In this document: positions 25,221 to 34,261 of the stretch, in pieces | Position numbering within the stretch: position 1 is the stretch's first letter | Layout: each line of letters begins with the position of its first letter | Origin: Vagococcus sp. CY52-2 | GTDB taxonomy: Bacteria; Bacillota; Bacilli; Lactobacillales; Vagococcaceae | NCBI RefSeq assembly: GCF_022655055.1 | Contig: NZ_CP093384.1 | Span: 1,922,001 to 1,986,000 of the forward strand | Direction of reading: 5' to 3' | DNA length: 64,000 nucleotides | Made by a program: the position numbers and the translations under genes | The notes under the pieces: model-generated | What the model was told of the DNA's origin: nothing | Seen by the model: only the letters and a program-made list of their open reading frames with translations | The model's database searches: none

Positions 25221-26126
25221 ATGAATTTAAAAGATTTATTATACTTTAATCACTTAGCTCATACACTTAGCTTCACAGCAACAGCCGAACATTTTTACGT
25301 TTCTCAGCCATCTATTTCAATGGCTATAAAACGATTAGAAAACGAACTAGATACCATTCTAATTGATAGAAAAAGAATTCACAAGAAGCTTAGTTTGACT
25401 GAAACCGGTGATATTTTATATCGTTATTCTCATCAAATTTTAAAGTCAGTTGAACAAGCTGAAGAAGAAATTCATGATTTTAAACATCAAATCGTCTATT
25501 TTGGGTTCTTACCAACGATTGGTGGATATTTTATGTCCCGCCTTTTACCTCATTTAAAGAAATTTTCTTCCTCAATGAAATTTATTGAAGAAGAAAGTTC
25601 CGACACGATGCTAGAACTCGTCAAAACTGGTAAAGTTCCCATTGCCATTATTGGGAGTGATGAACCAACGTTCAATGATAACTCACTCATCCAAATTCCT
25701 TTAAAACAAGAAGACATGGCGTTATGGGTTTCAAAAAGCAACCCTCTTTCTACCAAAAAAAAAATCTCCCCTACAAGTTGTAAGGAAGATGTGTTTATTT
25801 CACTTGAGAAAGGCTACATGCACCACCGTATTTTTGATGACTGGGTTCGCTCTCACCATTTAAATTCTATTCAGACAATTTACACAAAAGAAATTCAAAC
25901 AGCTCTCTCTATTGCCAGTTCAACTAATATGATTGCTTTTTTAAGCGACATTTTAGTGCGCGAACATTCTGGACTGGTAAAAGTTGAACTAGAGCAACCT
26001 CCTCAAATCTATATTAGTCTTATTGTGAATAAAAAAATTCATCAATCCAATACGTTTCAAACTGAATTTAATCAAACGATTATTGATTTGACTAAAAGCT
26101 TTGGGAAACCTTTTAAAGTAGAGTAA
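25221..26126 (+). CDS. LysR-family regulator of the lrgAB/lctO unit
   Basis: This 301-aa LysR protein has an N-terminal winged HTH (1-60; FTATAEHFYVSQPSISMAIKRLENEL) and a periplasmic-binding-like effector domain (about 90-290). AAAGGGG precedes the ATG. It is divergent from lrgA across 173 bases, the classic setting for a LysR protein that activates its neighbour. CidR of S. aureus and YwbI of B. subtilis are analogues in context, and respond to acetate or related overflow products. Which metabolite acts here is unknown. Its stop lies 8 bases from the stop of the convergent WxL gene, with no terminator between. Confidence 0.93.
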   Translation: MNLKDLLYFNHLAHTLSFTATAEHFYVSQPSISMAIKRLENELDTILIDRKRIHKKLSLTETGDILYRYSHQILKSVEQAEEEIHDFKHQIVYFGFLPTIGGYFMSRLLPHLKKFSSSMKFIEEESSDTMLELVKTGKVPIAIIGSDEPTFNDNSLIQIPLKQEDMALWVSKSNPLSTKKKISPTSCKEDVFISLEKGYMHHRIFDDWVRSHHLNSIQTIYTKEIQTALSIASSTNMIAFLSDILVREHSGLVKVELEQPPQIYISLIVNKKIHQSNTFQTEFNQTIIDLTKSFGKPFKVE

Positions 26127-26134
26127 TCATCTAT

Positions 26135-26764
26135 TTAATGTGACGTTGGTGAGTCGGTTAATGTATAGGTCAATGTTGCTGTATAAGTATCTTGTAAATT
26201 TCCAGCTGGGATTTTTAATTGAATTTTATCTGTTGGATACTGTATAGTCCAGCTACCATAACCTTTACCGACATCAGCTGTCACAATATTAACAGCATCT
26301 TCACCAGAAGACACAATCTTTCCTTTGTCATCTCCAGTAAAGGCATTATCTGTTGTCAATGTATTAGGTAAAATGGCGCTAGTATCACCATTTGTTGTGG
26401 TTGTTGGTGTCACACTAGGATAAAACAATTGAGCACCAGTCAGTTGCTTATCTTTAGTACTTCCTGTAAAATGACTCAATTTGGTAGACAATTGCCATCC
26501 AGGAGCATTACCACTTAGTTCTTGAATAGAAATATTCACATCATTTGAATTAGTCGTTACGGTATCTTCTGCTGAAATAGTCGCATCTTTAAATGTAATA
26601 TCTGATGCCTCTGTCAATTTTAATGTCTCTGTCGGAGCCACCAATTTAAATGTAGCAGTCGCATCTTTATTAACAGATTCAGCAAACGTCACACTACTTG
26701 TCATTAAAGCAATAGCGGACAAGCTTAACCCAAATAGTATGTTCTTTATATTATGTGATTTCAT
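26135..26764 (-). CDS. Small WxL-domain surface protein 5
   Basis: This 209-aa exported protein starts at the ATG at 26764, behind AGGAGGAG; signal peptide about 1-28 ending at TFAES. WxL domains bind peptidoglycan non-covalently. The proximal motif APGWQLSTKL is normal, but the distal one reads YTATLTYTLTDSP, with Tyr for Trp. It contains no other recognisable domain. It is the last gene of the WxL operon and most like its immediate neighbour. Confidence 0.9.
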   Translation of the reverse strand: MKSHNIKNILFGLSLSAIALMTSSVTFAESVNKDATATFKLVAPTETLKLTEASDITFKDATISAEDTVTTNSNDVNISIQELSGNAPGWQLSTKLSHFTGSTKDKQLTGAQLFYPSVTPTTTTNGDTSAILPNTLTTDNAFTGDDKGKIVSSGEDAVNIVTADVGKGYGSWTIQYPTDKIQLKIPAGNLQDTYTATLTYTLTDSPTSH

Positions 26765-26780
26765 TCTATCTCCTCCTAAA

Positions 26781-27419
26781 TTATATTGTTGGTCCATCTG
26801 TTAAGGTATAAGTCAATGACGATTCATAGTTTCCCGCAAGGTTACCTGCAGGTATGTTTAATTCTAATTTATGAGTTGCATCATACGTTCCCGTCCATTG
26901 ACCATTTCCTTTTCCAGATACAGATTTTATTAATACTTTATTACTTGGTGTATTTGAAGAGTTAATCCTTATACCCTTGACTAAAGAATCTTCAAAGCTT
27001 TCATCCGTTGCGAGAGTTTCAGGTGTACGCTCAGCCACATCAACTGTTGCATTTGTCGTCAATGTAATGGCTGGATAAAACAATTGAACACCTTTTAATA
27101 CTCGACTATTGGAGGAATCTTTAAATTCGCCTAAAGATACAGAAAGAGACCAACCCGGAGCATCTCCACGAATGTCAGTTATGACAAGATTAGGTGATTG
27201 TTCTTCTGTTAATGTCATATCTGTAATACCTATTGCCTTAGATCCAAAATTTAAATCAGATGCTTTAGTAATCTCTAACAATGAAACAGAAGGATCGGTA
27301 TTTTGGATTAAGTTAACTGTCGCTTTTTGTGTCTTAGTATCCATATCTACTGCTAATACAGTTTCTCCTATGATTAGAGTAGATAAAAGTAAGGTAAAAC
27401 AAAACAATATTTTTTTCAT
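26781..27419 (-). CDS. Small WxL-domain surface protein 4
   Basis: This 212-aa secreted protein has a signal peptide (MKKILFCFTLLLSTLIIGE to about AVDMD). The proximal WxL motif is APGWSLSVSLGEF with the family DIRG before it. The distal motif is YESSLTYTLTDGP, with Tyr replacing the usual Trp, as in the next gene. The mature protein is essentially only the WxL domain. It lies 26 bases downstream of WxL protein 3 and 16 bases before protein 5. It probably arose by tandem duplication within the operon. Confidence 0.9.
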   Translation of the reverse strand: MKKILFCFTLLLSTLIIGETVLAVDMDTKTQKATVNLIQNTDPSVSLLEITKASDLNFGSKAIGITDMTLTEEQSPNLVITDIRGDAPGWSLSVSLGEFKDSSNSRVLKGVQLFYPAITLTTNATVDVAERTPETLATDESFEDSLVKGIRINSSNTPSNKVLIKSVSGKGNGQWTGTYDATHKLELNIPAGNLAGNYESSLTYTLTDGPTI

Positions 27420-27445
27420 AGTACTTCTCCTAACTTGTAATCTGT

Positions 27446-28186
27446 TTATTTTACGCCATCAACTAATTGCCAAGTCAATGTTGCTTTATAACCAGTATTT
27501 GCAGTAATACTATTAGTTGGAGCACTAAAAACTATATGTTCATTATCTGTTGCACCAGCTTCTGCTGTATATCTTGCTAACCATGTTCCTCGTCCTGTTC
27601 CCTTATCAGCTGATAATAAGGTTTGTACCCCTGTATTACCAGCAGACAAACTAATATCATGTGTCTTAGCAAGGTCAACATCACTACCATCTACAGTATC
27701 ATTACTTGTAACAGCTTCACCATTTTTAAATGATATAGTAGCACCCGTAATTGGCTTATTCGTATTTTTAGTATCAGTTGGAACAAAATCTCCTAGAGAT
27801 ACATTTAATTTCCAACCTGCTGCAGTTCCTCTTAAATCACTCACTTGATAAAATCTAGGCGTATCATTCTTAACATTGGCTGTCACAGTTTTACTTGTAA
27901 TCTCAATATCACTACCAAAATCTAAGTTAGATAAATAGTTAATTTGTAAAGCACCAGTTTGTCCAGTTGTATTTCCATCATTTGGATCGGTTGGACCTGG
28001 TTTAGTAGGGTCTTTGGGATCAGTTGGGTTAACAGGTTTCACAGGAGTATTTCCTCCTGCAATAGCTTTAATCGTTGCGTTTGATTCAGCATTTTCTCCT
28101 TCTGCTGCCATAATGGTTGTACCAAAAGATGCCATAAAAATCGCACTTAAAGAAATCACACTGATTAATTTGACTTGTTTTTTCAT
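27446..28186 (-). CDS. Small WxL-domain surface protein 3
   Basis: This 246-aa secreted protein has a signal peptide ending at TIMAAEG and a Pro/Asp/Thr linker (PVKPVNPTDPKDPTKPG) at about 50-75, a cell-wall spacer. The C-terminal WxL domain has DLRGTAAGWKLNVSLGDF and YKATLTWQLVDGVK, both Trp residues intact. The linker and domain order match standard E. faecalis WxL proteins. It lies in the middle of the operon with 28 bases to the upstream gene. Confidence 0.92.
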   Translation of the reverse strand: MKKQVKLISVISLSAIFMASFGTTIMAAEGENAESNATIKAIAGGNTPVKPVNPTDPKDPTKPGPTDPNDGNTTGQTGALQINYLSNLDFGSDIEITSKTVTANVKNDTPRFYQVSDLRGTAAGWKLNVSLGDFVPTDTKNTNKPITGATISFKNGEAVTSNDTVDGSDVDLAKTHDISLSAGNTGVQTLLSADKGTGRGTWLARYTAEAGATDNEHIVFSAPTNSITANTGYKATLTWQLVDGVK

Positions 28187-28213
28187 TATACTCTCTCCTT
28201 TTTATACTCTCTC

Positions 28214-29008
28214 TTATTCAGCAGTTGGTGCAGCTGGTGAGTCTGATAAGTTCCATGTAAGTGTTGCTTGATATTGACCTGCATAATTATTTCCTGGAAC
28301 AGATAATTGAATCGGTTTTTTTTCAGTGGTTGATCCATCTGATAATTCTAGTGCTCTAGAATTATAACGTGCTTCCCATAATCCCATACCTTGATCTTTA
28401 GCAGCAGACATCAACACTTTTGCCGTACCACCTGCATCAAACGTTTTAGCAAAACTGGTAGGTGCTACACTATGAGAGGCATCTTTGGTTGTATTAGGTG
28501 TAATTTCTGGGAAAGATAATTGTGCCCCTTTTAACGTATGTTCAGTATCATCTGATGCAACATTTTGTTCAACAAAATCACCCAATGTTAAGGTTAAATT
28601 CCAACCAGCACCTGTCCCACGACGGTCAGTCACACTATAACCTGGTGTATAGACAGTATCATCTTTTGATATATCTGTATTGTCCACCACACCAATATTA
28701 GTAATAGGTGTACCGGTAGATTTAACATATAGCGCATCTCTGGTTGTAGTCGTTGATGTTAATGATATAGCATCAAAATACAGATCCGTTGCACTCGTAA
28801 TCCCCAAATCTTTTACTGGTAACATTGGGCCAGTAGATGGATATGGGTCTGTACTTGGAGGTGTAATAACGTCAGAACCTGCAGTAATTTGAACATTGGC
28901 TGTACCAGTTTTATTAAGACCTTGCGCTTCTTCAGCTACAGTTAATTGGCTAACACTAAAAAGAGTTCCTAAAACTAACAAACTAGATAAATAAATATTT
29001 TTTTTCAT
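28214..29008 (-). CDS. Small WxL-domain surface protein 2
   Basis: This 264-aa secreted protein has a signal peptide ending near VAEEAQ, a short Pro/Ser/Thr linker (ITPPSTDPYPSTGPM) and a C-terminal WxL domain with DRRGTGAGWNLTLTLGDF and YQATLTWNLSDSP. Both motifs are canonical. It follows WxL protein 1 after 15 bases. WxL proteins usually form surface complexes with the DUF916 protein and the large WxL adhesin of the same cluster. Confidence 0.92.
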   Translation of the reverse strand: MKKNIYLSSLLVLGTLFSVSQLTVAEEAQGLNKTGTANVQITAGSDVITPPSTDPYPSTGPMLPVKDLGITSATDLYFDAISLTSTTTTRDALYVKSTGTPITNIGVVDNTDISKDDTVYTPGYSVTDRRGTGAGWNLTLTLGDFVEQNVASDDTEHTLKGAQLSFPEITPNTTKDASHSVAPTSFAKTFDAGGTAKVLMSAAKDQGMGLWEARYNSRALELSDGSTTEKKPIQLSVPGNNYAGQYQATLTWNLSDSPAAPTAE

Positions 29009-29023
29009 GTGAATTCTCCTTTT

Positions 29024-29764
29024 TTATTTTACTGGACTTGCTGATGGGCTATCAGATAATGCCCAGGTAACCGTTCCTTGATACGTTCCAACCATATTAC
29101 CTGATGGAACAACTAATTGAATATCATCTGCTACGTCCTTCTCCAAACCTGTTGCGTCTTTATTATAAAAAACTTTAAACGTCCCCATACCTTGACCTTT
29201 TTCAGCCGTTATAATTTTTTGAAAACTATTTTTGTTTTCAGCATTTGGTGCGTATTCATTTAACGTTGGTGTAATACCAGCGTCATCTTGTGCCACAGCG
29301 TTGTCACTACCTGCTACAACTGATCCATTATTTAATGTGATATAAGCACCTCTTAACGTATTCGTTGTTCCTGGATTCGTCGTTGAATCAGTTAGTTCAC
29401 TTTGTTTTATTTGTAAGTTCCAACCAGCACCTGTTCCTCGTGTATCGGTTACTTGAATGTTTCTTTTAGCAATAGATTCTGCTCCATCATTTTTTAACGA
29501 AATTTTTTGTGTTCGTCCACTTAAATTCATGTCTTTAAAATTAAAAACAATGACATTATCGATACTTAGAGGACCACTTTGTCCAGTCTCGCCAGAAGGG
29601 GTATCAGGATTTTCTGGTTTTGTCGGCTCTTTAGCACCAGGATTTACCGTAATAGTTGCCTCCGAGTTAATTTGTCCATTTTCTTCGACAGTCACTGCAT
29701 AGGTTTGTAACCCTGAGACTAATACAGTTGAACTAATTAGTAATGTTCCTAACATTTTTTTCAT
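29024..29764 (-). CDS. Small WxL-domain surface protein 1
   Basis: This 246-aa secreted protein starts at the ATG at 29764, behind AAGGAG; the longer frame MIKNLVKRRRYK overlaps the previous gene. A signal peptide ends near TYAVTVEE; a linker KEPTKPENPDTPSGETG follows; the WxL domain has DTRGTGAGWNLQI and YQGTVTWALSDSP. The proximal motif is less typical after GWNL (QIKQSEL rather than a GDF end). It directly follows the LPXTG gene. Confidence 0.92.
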   Translation of the reverse strand: MKKMLGTLLISSTVLVSGLQTYAVTVEENGQINSEATITVNPGAKEPTKPENPDTPSGETGQSGPLSIDNVIVFNFKDMNLSGRTQKISLKNDGAESIAKRNIQVTDTRGTGAGWNLQIKQSELTDSTTNPGTTNTLRGAYITLNNGSVVAGSDNAVAQDDAGITPTLNEYAPNAENKNSFQKIITAEKGQGMGTFKVFYNKDATGLEKDVADDIQLVVPSGNMVGTYQGTVTWALSDSPSASPVK

Positions 29765-29765
29765 T

Positions 29766-30158
29766 TTATATCTTCTCCTTTTGACTAAATTTTTTATCAA
29801 TAAAAATAGATTTGATTTCCTTTCTAAAAATAATAAAAAGTAATAAAAAACCTATCATCGATACTCCTATACCTAATGCTTCCCCAGTAGAAGGAAGCCG
29901 TGCACCTGAACTGGGAATGGTACTTGACGCCTGATTAGTTGACGATGAATCACTATTTCCATTCGTTTCTTTTATAGTTTTTCTAGAAAAACTGATGGTT
30001 GCATGAGAATTCACCTTGGCGCTTGATGATGAAATATCAGATTCTGAAATAATTGTTTCAGATGTACTCTCTTTTGTCTCAGCTGTCACTTGGACTTGAT
30101 AACCGAATACAAAAATCATCGCTAAAGAACATAGAAAAAGTAATTTCTTCATTTTCAC
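29766..30158 (-). CDS. Small LPXTG-anchored wall protein of the WxL cluster
   Basis: This 130-aa protein has an N-terminal signal peptide (to about VTAET), a Ser/Thr-rich stalk (about 28-85) and a sorting signal: LPSTGEA near 87, a hydrophobic span and the basic tail KKFSQKEKI. Sortase should link it covalently to the wall. Small LPXTG proteins of this kind are regular members of WxL clusters, where they may dock the non-covalent complex. It lies 20 bases downstream of the large WxL gene. Confidence 0.9.
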   Translation of the reverse strand: MKMKKLLFLCSLAMIFVFGYQVQVTAETKESTSETIISESDISSSSAKVNSHATISFSRKTIKETNGNSDSSSTNQASSTIPSSGARLPSTGEALGIGVSMIGFLLLFIIFRKEIKSIFIDKKFSQKEKI

Positions 30159-30178
30159 ATCCCTCTCTTTTATTTATG

Positions 30179-33106
30179 CTAAGGTGAATCTTCCAACGTC
30201 CATAAAAGTTCCCCTGAGTAACTACCTTTTAAATTACCAGCCTCTTGCTTTAAGAATATACCCGTGTCTTTATTTTTTAACTGTATGTGACTAAATAACT
30301 GATTATCTTTTTGTGTCTCAATAATAGTCGCTGATTGCCCTATACGTAAGGTATCTCCTAGTATATCTTTATAGATAACATTCCCTATAAAAGGAGACTT
30401 TTTCCCATTGACTTGTGTGATGCCTGAAGGTAGCGACGCTTTTAATTTCCACGTTGACTCTTGAATGGTATTTATAATAGAAAGAGACTCATCACTTGAA
30501 TCACTCAATGGTGTTTCAGTGTCTTCTGCAGAGATAGTAACCGAACCAAAGTCTAATTTCTCAGCAATATCTTTAAATTTTAATTGCCCTTCGTATTCAT
30601 AAATAATGGAAAAATCGTCATTTGGTACAGTGGTTGACTTAGTCACTTCTTTATCATGTTGATAAATTTTGTAATCTGACACAATTACAGGATTATACCC
30701 TTCATAATTTAAAACTATTTTTTTATCAGAAATTAACTTATTTAAAACTTCTTCTATATTGTCTCCAATGGTTTCTTCATAAGCATCATTTTTTACTAGT
30801 GATTTAGTTTCTAAATCACTATAAATAGGTGTATCCGTTCCCTTATATACTTGTTTAATAGTCATCTTAACAGTACTAGGCACCAAGGTAACTTTTATTA
30901 TTTTGGTATAAGAGTTAACCTTTACAGGAATATCATACGTTTTATTTGGCTCCCAGTTGTTACTAGGTATAGTTATCAACATGTTACTTGGATCAGTCGA
31001 CACATCTGTAATGCTGTTTCCCGATATAGCATATCCCTTTGTATTTCCATAATCCTTGGATAAGACGAACTCTCTTTTCTGACTGTCTGACGCGTTTACC
31101 CATGTTAGATAATCGATATTGTAGTCTTTTCCGAAAACATAACCATCTGTAATATTTTCGCCTTTTGGATGTACAATCACTTTTGTTGATACGAGTGTTT
31201 TGTTCCCCGCTTCATCAATAACGTTTATACCAATATCATGAACACCTAACTCATTGACCATCTTAGTTCGTTCAGCATCGCTATTGACAAATTCGACTGT
31301 CATCTTGTCATTTGTTGTGGTTTCGTCGCTATAAGTGGAAATACCATCCAATGGATTATTTAATTTAGTGGTATTCCCTAAATCAGCTTTTATTAATTTA
31401 GGTGTAGCTTTTGGTGGGATGGTATCTTTTACGGTAAATTTGATTTGAGTTGCTAGTCGTTTGTCTGTGTCCACTAAGTCAACGGTACCTATCGTTCCAC
31501 CTTTAACTGTTGATAAATCCAAGTCTGTAAAGCGCCATGTCCCATCGTCTGTTGTTTGTGTCGTATAAGTCTTTCCATTTAACTTCATTGTTACAGTTGC
31601 ATTTGACGCTGCTTTATCTAACTTCACGTTTCCTGGTAAATAATAATCTGTTGTACCGCTAAAGGTAGTAGCCCCATTATTTAAAAAGGCTTGATCAGAT
31701 TCATTGATAAATGTCGGATCCAAAACTAACATAGGAAGCTCGACATTATTAGATATACGACTGTAATCGTTTATTTTAAATGTGTCAGGTGTTAATGTCG
31801 GATCAGACGAGCTAACGTTATTTGCACTATTTATAGTAAAATGAAGCAAACTCATCCAATTAACATTTTGCCAAATTCTTGTAGGATTTCCGATCCCTTT
31901 ATCATTTTTAAGCCAAACACCGATACTTTGATCATATAAAAATAAATTAGATTGTGGTGACGTAGCATAAGCGTAGAAAAAATTTCCTGTACCAAAGTAG
32001 CGCATATCCAACACATCAGGTTTATAAACATATAAATTAGTATTGTAAGTATATAATGCCCCTCTTACTCCACTTACACTTGTCGACGCTACTTTAAAAG
32101 TAGCTCCTTGATTGACATATATATTCGCTTGACCATTAAACGTACCAGCTTGATTATTGTATGAGGTACCATTGTTATTCTGAGCTGCTGTTGTTCTTAA
32201 AGACGTTCCAACTGATGTTGCTTCTAAACTTCCATCAATATTAATAATTGAAAAGTTTCCAATATTATTAGCATAAGCTAAATAACCTATATTGTTATTA
32301 CCATTATTAGTATTGTTTAAGACAACATGACTATTTTTACCAATGTATATTCTCCTATCCCCTACTGATTGAGACATTGATGTTTGTCCCTGATTATTTT
32401 TATTAATATATGAATAACCCTGGCCACCAAATGTTAAGTTAACTCCACCTGTTCCTTGACCAAATTCGTCAGGATAATTATTACCAAAAGCTTTCCCAGT
32501 AAAGTCGCCTAAGAATGTCATATTTCCAGCACGTATATTTTGTGCATAGGTCTCCACTGTTACTGTACCTAAAGAGAACACATTCGTTGCCAATCCAACA
32601 AAAAAGTTACCACCAGTATCATTACTTTTATACGCTATGTCTTCAAATACAACATTTATATTTTTTTGATAAGAAACATTTAAAAAGGCCGAATTCTGAG
32701 TAGTGGGTCTTCCTGGACTTTGTGTAACAGGTCCTCCGATGATTTTTCCATTAAATAATTTAAACTGATTTGTCGTACTATTTCCATCTATCAATAAATA
32801 ACCGTTTGTCCCTGCACTTAATGTATGACCATTTAGGTTTAATTCTTTATCGCCTTTAACAATGATACTACTGGTTATGGTCATATCATTTTGAAGTTCA
32901 ATACTTACTTTAGAAGTGGAACTATTAAGTGCTGTACTTAATTCAGATAATGAACTAACCTTTGTTACGGTGTAATCATCGAACGTCGGAACATCTAAAG
33001 GGGCTTGATCAATTGTGTATGGCTCTCCTACCGCTTCAACAAAACTTGGATAAGATAAACTCCAAAAAAGAATGAGACTAAATACTATCACCCATGTTTT
33101 TTTCAA
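30179..33106 (-). CDS. Large WxL-domain surface protein, probable adhesin
   Basis: This 975-aa exported protein has a signal peptide (to about VEAVG). Residues from about 45 to 400 are Asn/Gly/Thr-rich with repeated short beta-strand patterns (LNGHTL, LTFGGQGYSYINK), suggesting a parallel beta-helix like pectate-lyase-type adhesins. A middle part (about 480-640) has Ig-like or bacterial-adhesin features (GTVDLVDTDKRLATQIKF, DEAGNKTLVSTKV). The C-terminus (about 830-975) is a WxL domain with STWKLKASLP and YSGELLWTLEDSP. No LPXTG motif is present. It is probably the binding subunit of the cluster; the ligand is unknown. Confidence 0.9.
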   Translation of the reverse strand: MKKTWVIVFSLILFWSLSYPSFVEAVGEPYTIDQAPLDVPTFDDYTVTKVSSLSELSTALNSSTSKVSIELQNDMTITSSIIVKGDKELNLNGHTLSAGTNGYLLIDGNSTTNQFKLFNGKIIGGPVTQSPGRPTTQNSAFLNVSYQKNINVVFEDIAYKSNDTGGNFFVGLATNVFSLGTVTVETYAQNIRAGNMTFLGDFTGKAFGNNYPDEFGQGTGGVNLTFGGQGYSYINKNNQGQTSMSQSVGDRRIYIGKNSHVVLNNTNNGNNNIGYLAYANNIGNFSIINIDGSLEATSVGTSLRTTAAQNNNGTSYNNQAGTFNGQANIYVNQGATFKVASTSVSGVRGALYTYNTNLYVYKPDVLDMRYFGTGNFFYAYATSPQSNLFLYDQSIGVWLKNDKGIGNPTRIWQNVNWMSLLHFTINSANNVSSSDPTLTPDTFKINDYSRISNNVELPMLVLDPTFINESDQAFLNNGATTFSGTTDYYLPGNVKLDKAASNATVTMKLNGKTYTTQTTDDGTWRFTDLDLSTVKGGTIGTVDLVDTDKRLATQIKFTVKDTIPPKATPKLIKADLGNTTKLNNPLDGISTYSDETTTNDKMTVEFVNSDAERTKMVNELGVHDIGINVIDEAGNKTLVSTKVIVHPKGENITDGYVFGKDYNIDYLTWVNASDSQKREFVLSKDYGNTKGYAISGNSITDVSTDPSNMLITIPSNNWEPNKTYDIPVKVNSYTKIIKVTLVPSTVKMTIKQVYKGTDTPIYSDLETKSLVKNDAYEETIGDNIEEVLNKLISDKKIVLNYEGYNPVIVSDYKIYQHDKEVTKSTTVPNDDFSIIYEYEGQLKFKDIAEKLDFGSVTISAEDTETPLSDSSDESLSIINTIQESTWKLKASLPSGITQVNGKKSPFIGNVIYKDILGDTLRIGQSATIIETQKDNQLFSHIQLKNKDTGIFLKQEAGNLKGSYSGELLWTLEDSP

Positions 33107-33112
33107 TCTTTT

Positions 33113-34261
33113 CTACTCCTTCCTATCAGATTTTCTACTCCTTTTTTTACCACCTCCCCTATTACCACCTTTTGTTTTATAACTTGTAGCATGAGAACTT
33201 CTTTTCGCTTTGTTTTGTTGCTGTTTTAATTTTGCTCTATGTCGTAAAACTAAGACTAATAAAATCAAAGATAAAAGGATAAATATGGCAATGATTAGAA
33301 TATATAGCCAATACGGTTTTTCTGGTTCTTCTAGTTCTACTGCCTCTTTGTTTAACTTGTTACTCTCATCCTTAGTAATCGTAAAATCTTTAGTAAATTG
33401 CCATTTTTTAGTACCCGATGTTGCTAACAGAGATAACGTATATTTTCCTGGATTTAATCGCTCGTTATTCCACATAATAGGGTAGTCAAAATTAGAGTTA
33501 GGTGCCATCTCTAACCCCTTTTTAGTATCACTTTTTAAAACCTCTTGTTTTCCTTTTTCAGTCACTTTGGCTTCTACTGTCATATCTCCAAACATAGTTG
33601 GTTCCGTATTCTGTAAATTAGCTGTAACTGCTGTACGATAAGACACTAAATCAGGTTTTACCTCATTCAGTACCACTTCAGGTTTTACCGTTTCCTCACT
33701 TTCTCTTAACATAACCGCTTTAACCAGTTGAAATTTATTAACAATTTTTACCCCTCCAGATGCGGAATTATCTGTTCCTTGTTCAGATTCAACCACATCT
33801 ACCAAAAAACCACCGAGAATCATTCCTTTGAACGGCTCTTTAGGAACCGTCATCTCAAACCTAACCTCTTCGCTTTTACCAGCCGGAACGGTTACTTGCT
33901 TTTCCTTCTCAACCAAACTTGTAAAAGGTATTTTTAGATTAGAATCGTACTTGTAATCTTTATCTTGTCTAGAGTAGTCAATAACACCATTTTGATTAGT
34001 AATAGCATTTGTTGGCGTCACTCGTAATGTTTTTTCCTCTTTGCCAGTGTTGCTCACAATCACTGTTAATGTTTCTTTTTGACTTGGTTCAACCAATAAA
34101 TCATAATATGTTGCTTGCTTATCTATTTGGTTAGATACCGGTTTGACAGATATGGTATATGTCAAATCTTCATTTGAAGCATGCGCAACTTTTGTAAAAA
34201 TAACTGGACTAGTCAATACAACCAATAGGCATACTCTTTTTATCAATTTTTTTAAATCCAT
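33113..34261 (-). CDS. DUF916/DUF3324 WxL-interacting protein
   Basis: This 382-aa protein, the WxLIP component of WxL clusters, has a signal peptide (to about VAHAS), an Ig-like DUF916 domain (about 30-150; YTISVKPVSNQ, GMILGGFLVDV), a DUF3324 domain (about 160-300), a single membrane span (about 318-340) and a highly basic cytoplasmic tail rich in Lys/Arg/Gly. Studies of E. faecium clusters show this family binds WxL proteins and matrix proteins. It is the first gene of the eight-gene operon, so its promoter sets expression of the whole cluster. Confidence 0.93.
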   Translation of the reverse strand: MDLKKLIKRVCLLVVLTSPVIFTKVAHASNEDLTYTISVKPVSNQIDKQATYYDLLVEPSQKETLTVIVSNTGKEEKTLRVTPTNAITNQNGVIDYSRQDKDYKYDSNLKIPFTSLVEKEKQVTVPAGKSEEVRFEMTVPKEPFKGMILGGFLVDVVESEQGTDNSASGGVKIVNKFQLVKAVMLRESEETVKPEVVLNEVKPDLVSYRTAVTANLQNTEPTMFGDMTVEAKVTEKGKQEVLKSDTKKGLEMAPNSNFDYPIMWNNERLNPGKYTLSLLATSGTKKWQFTKDFTITKDESNKLNKEAVELEEPEKPYWLYILIIAIFILLSLILLVLVLRHRAKLKQQQNKAKRSSHATSYKTKGGNRGGGKKRSRKSDRKE

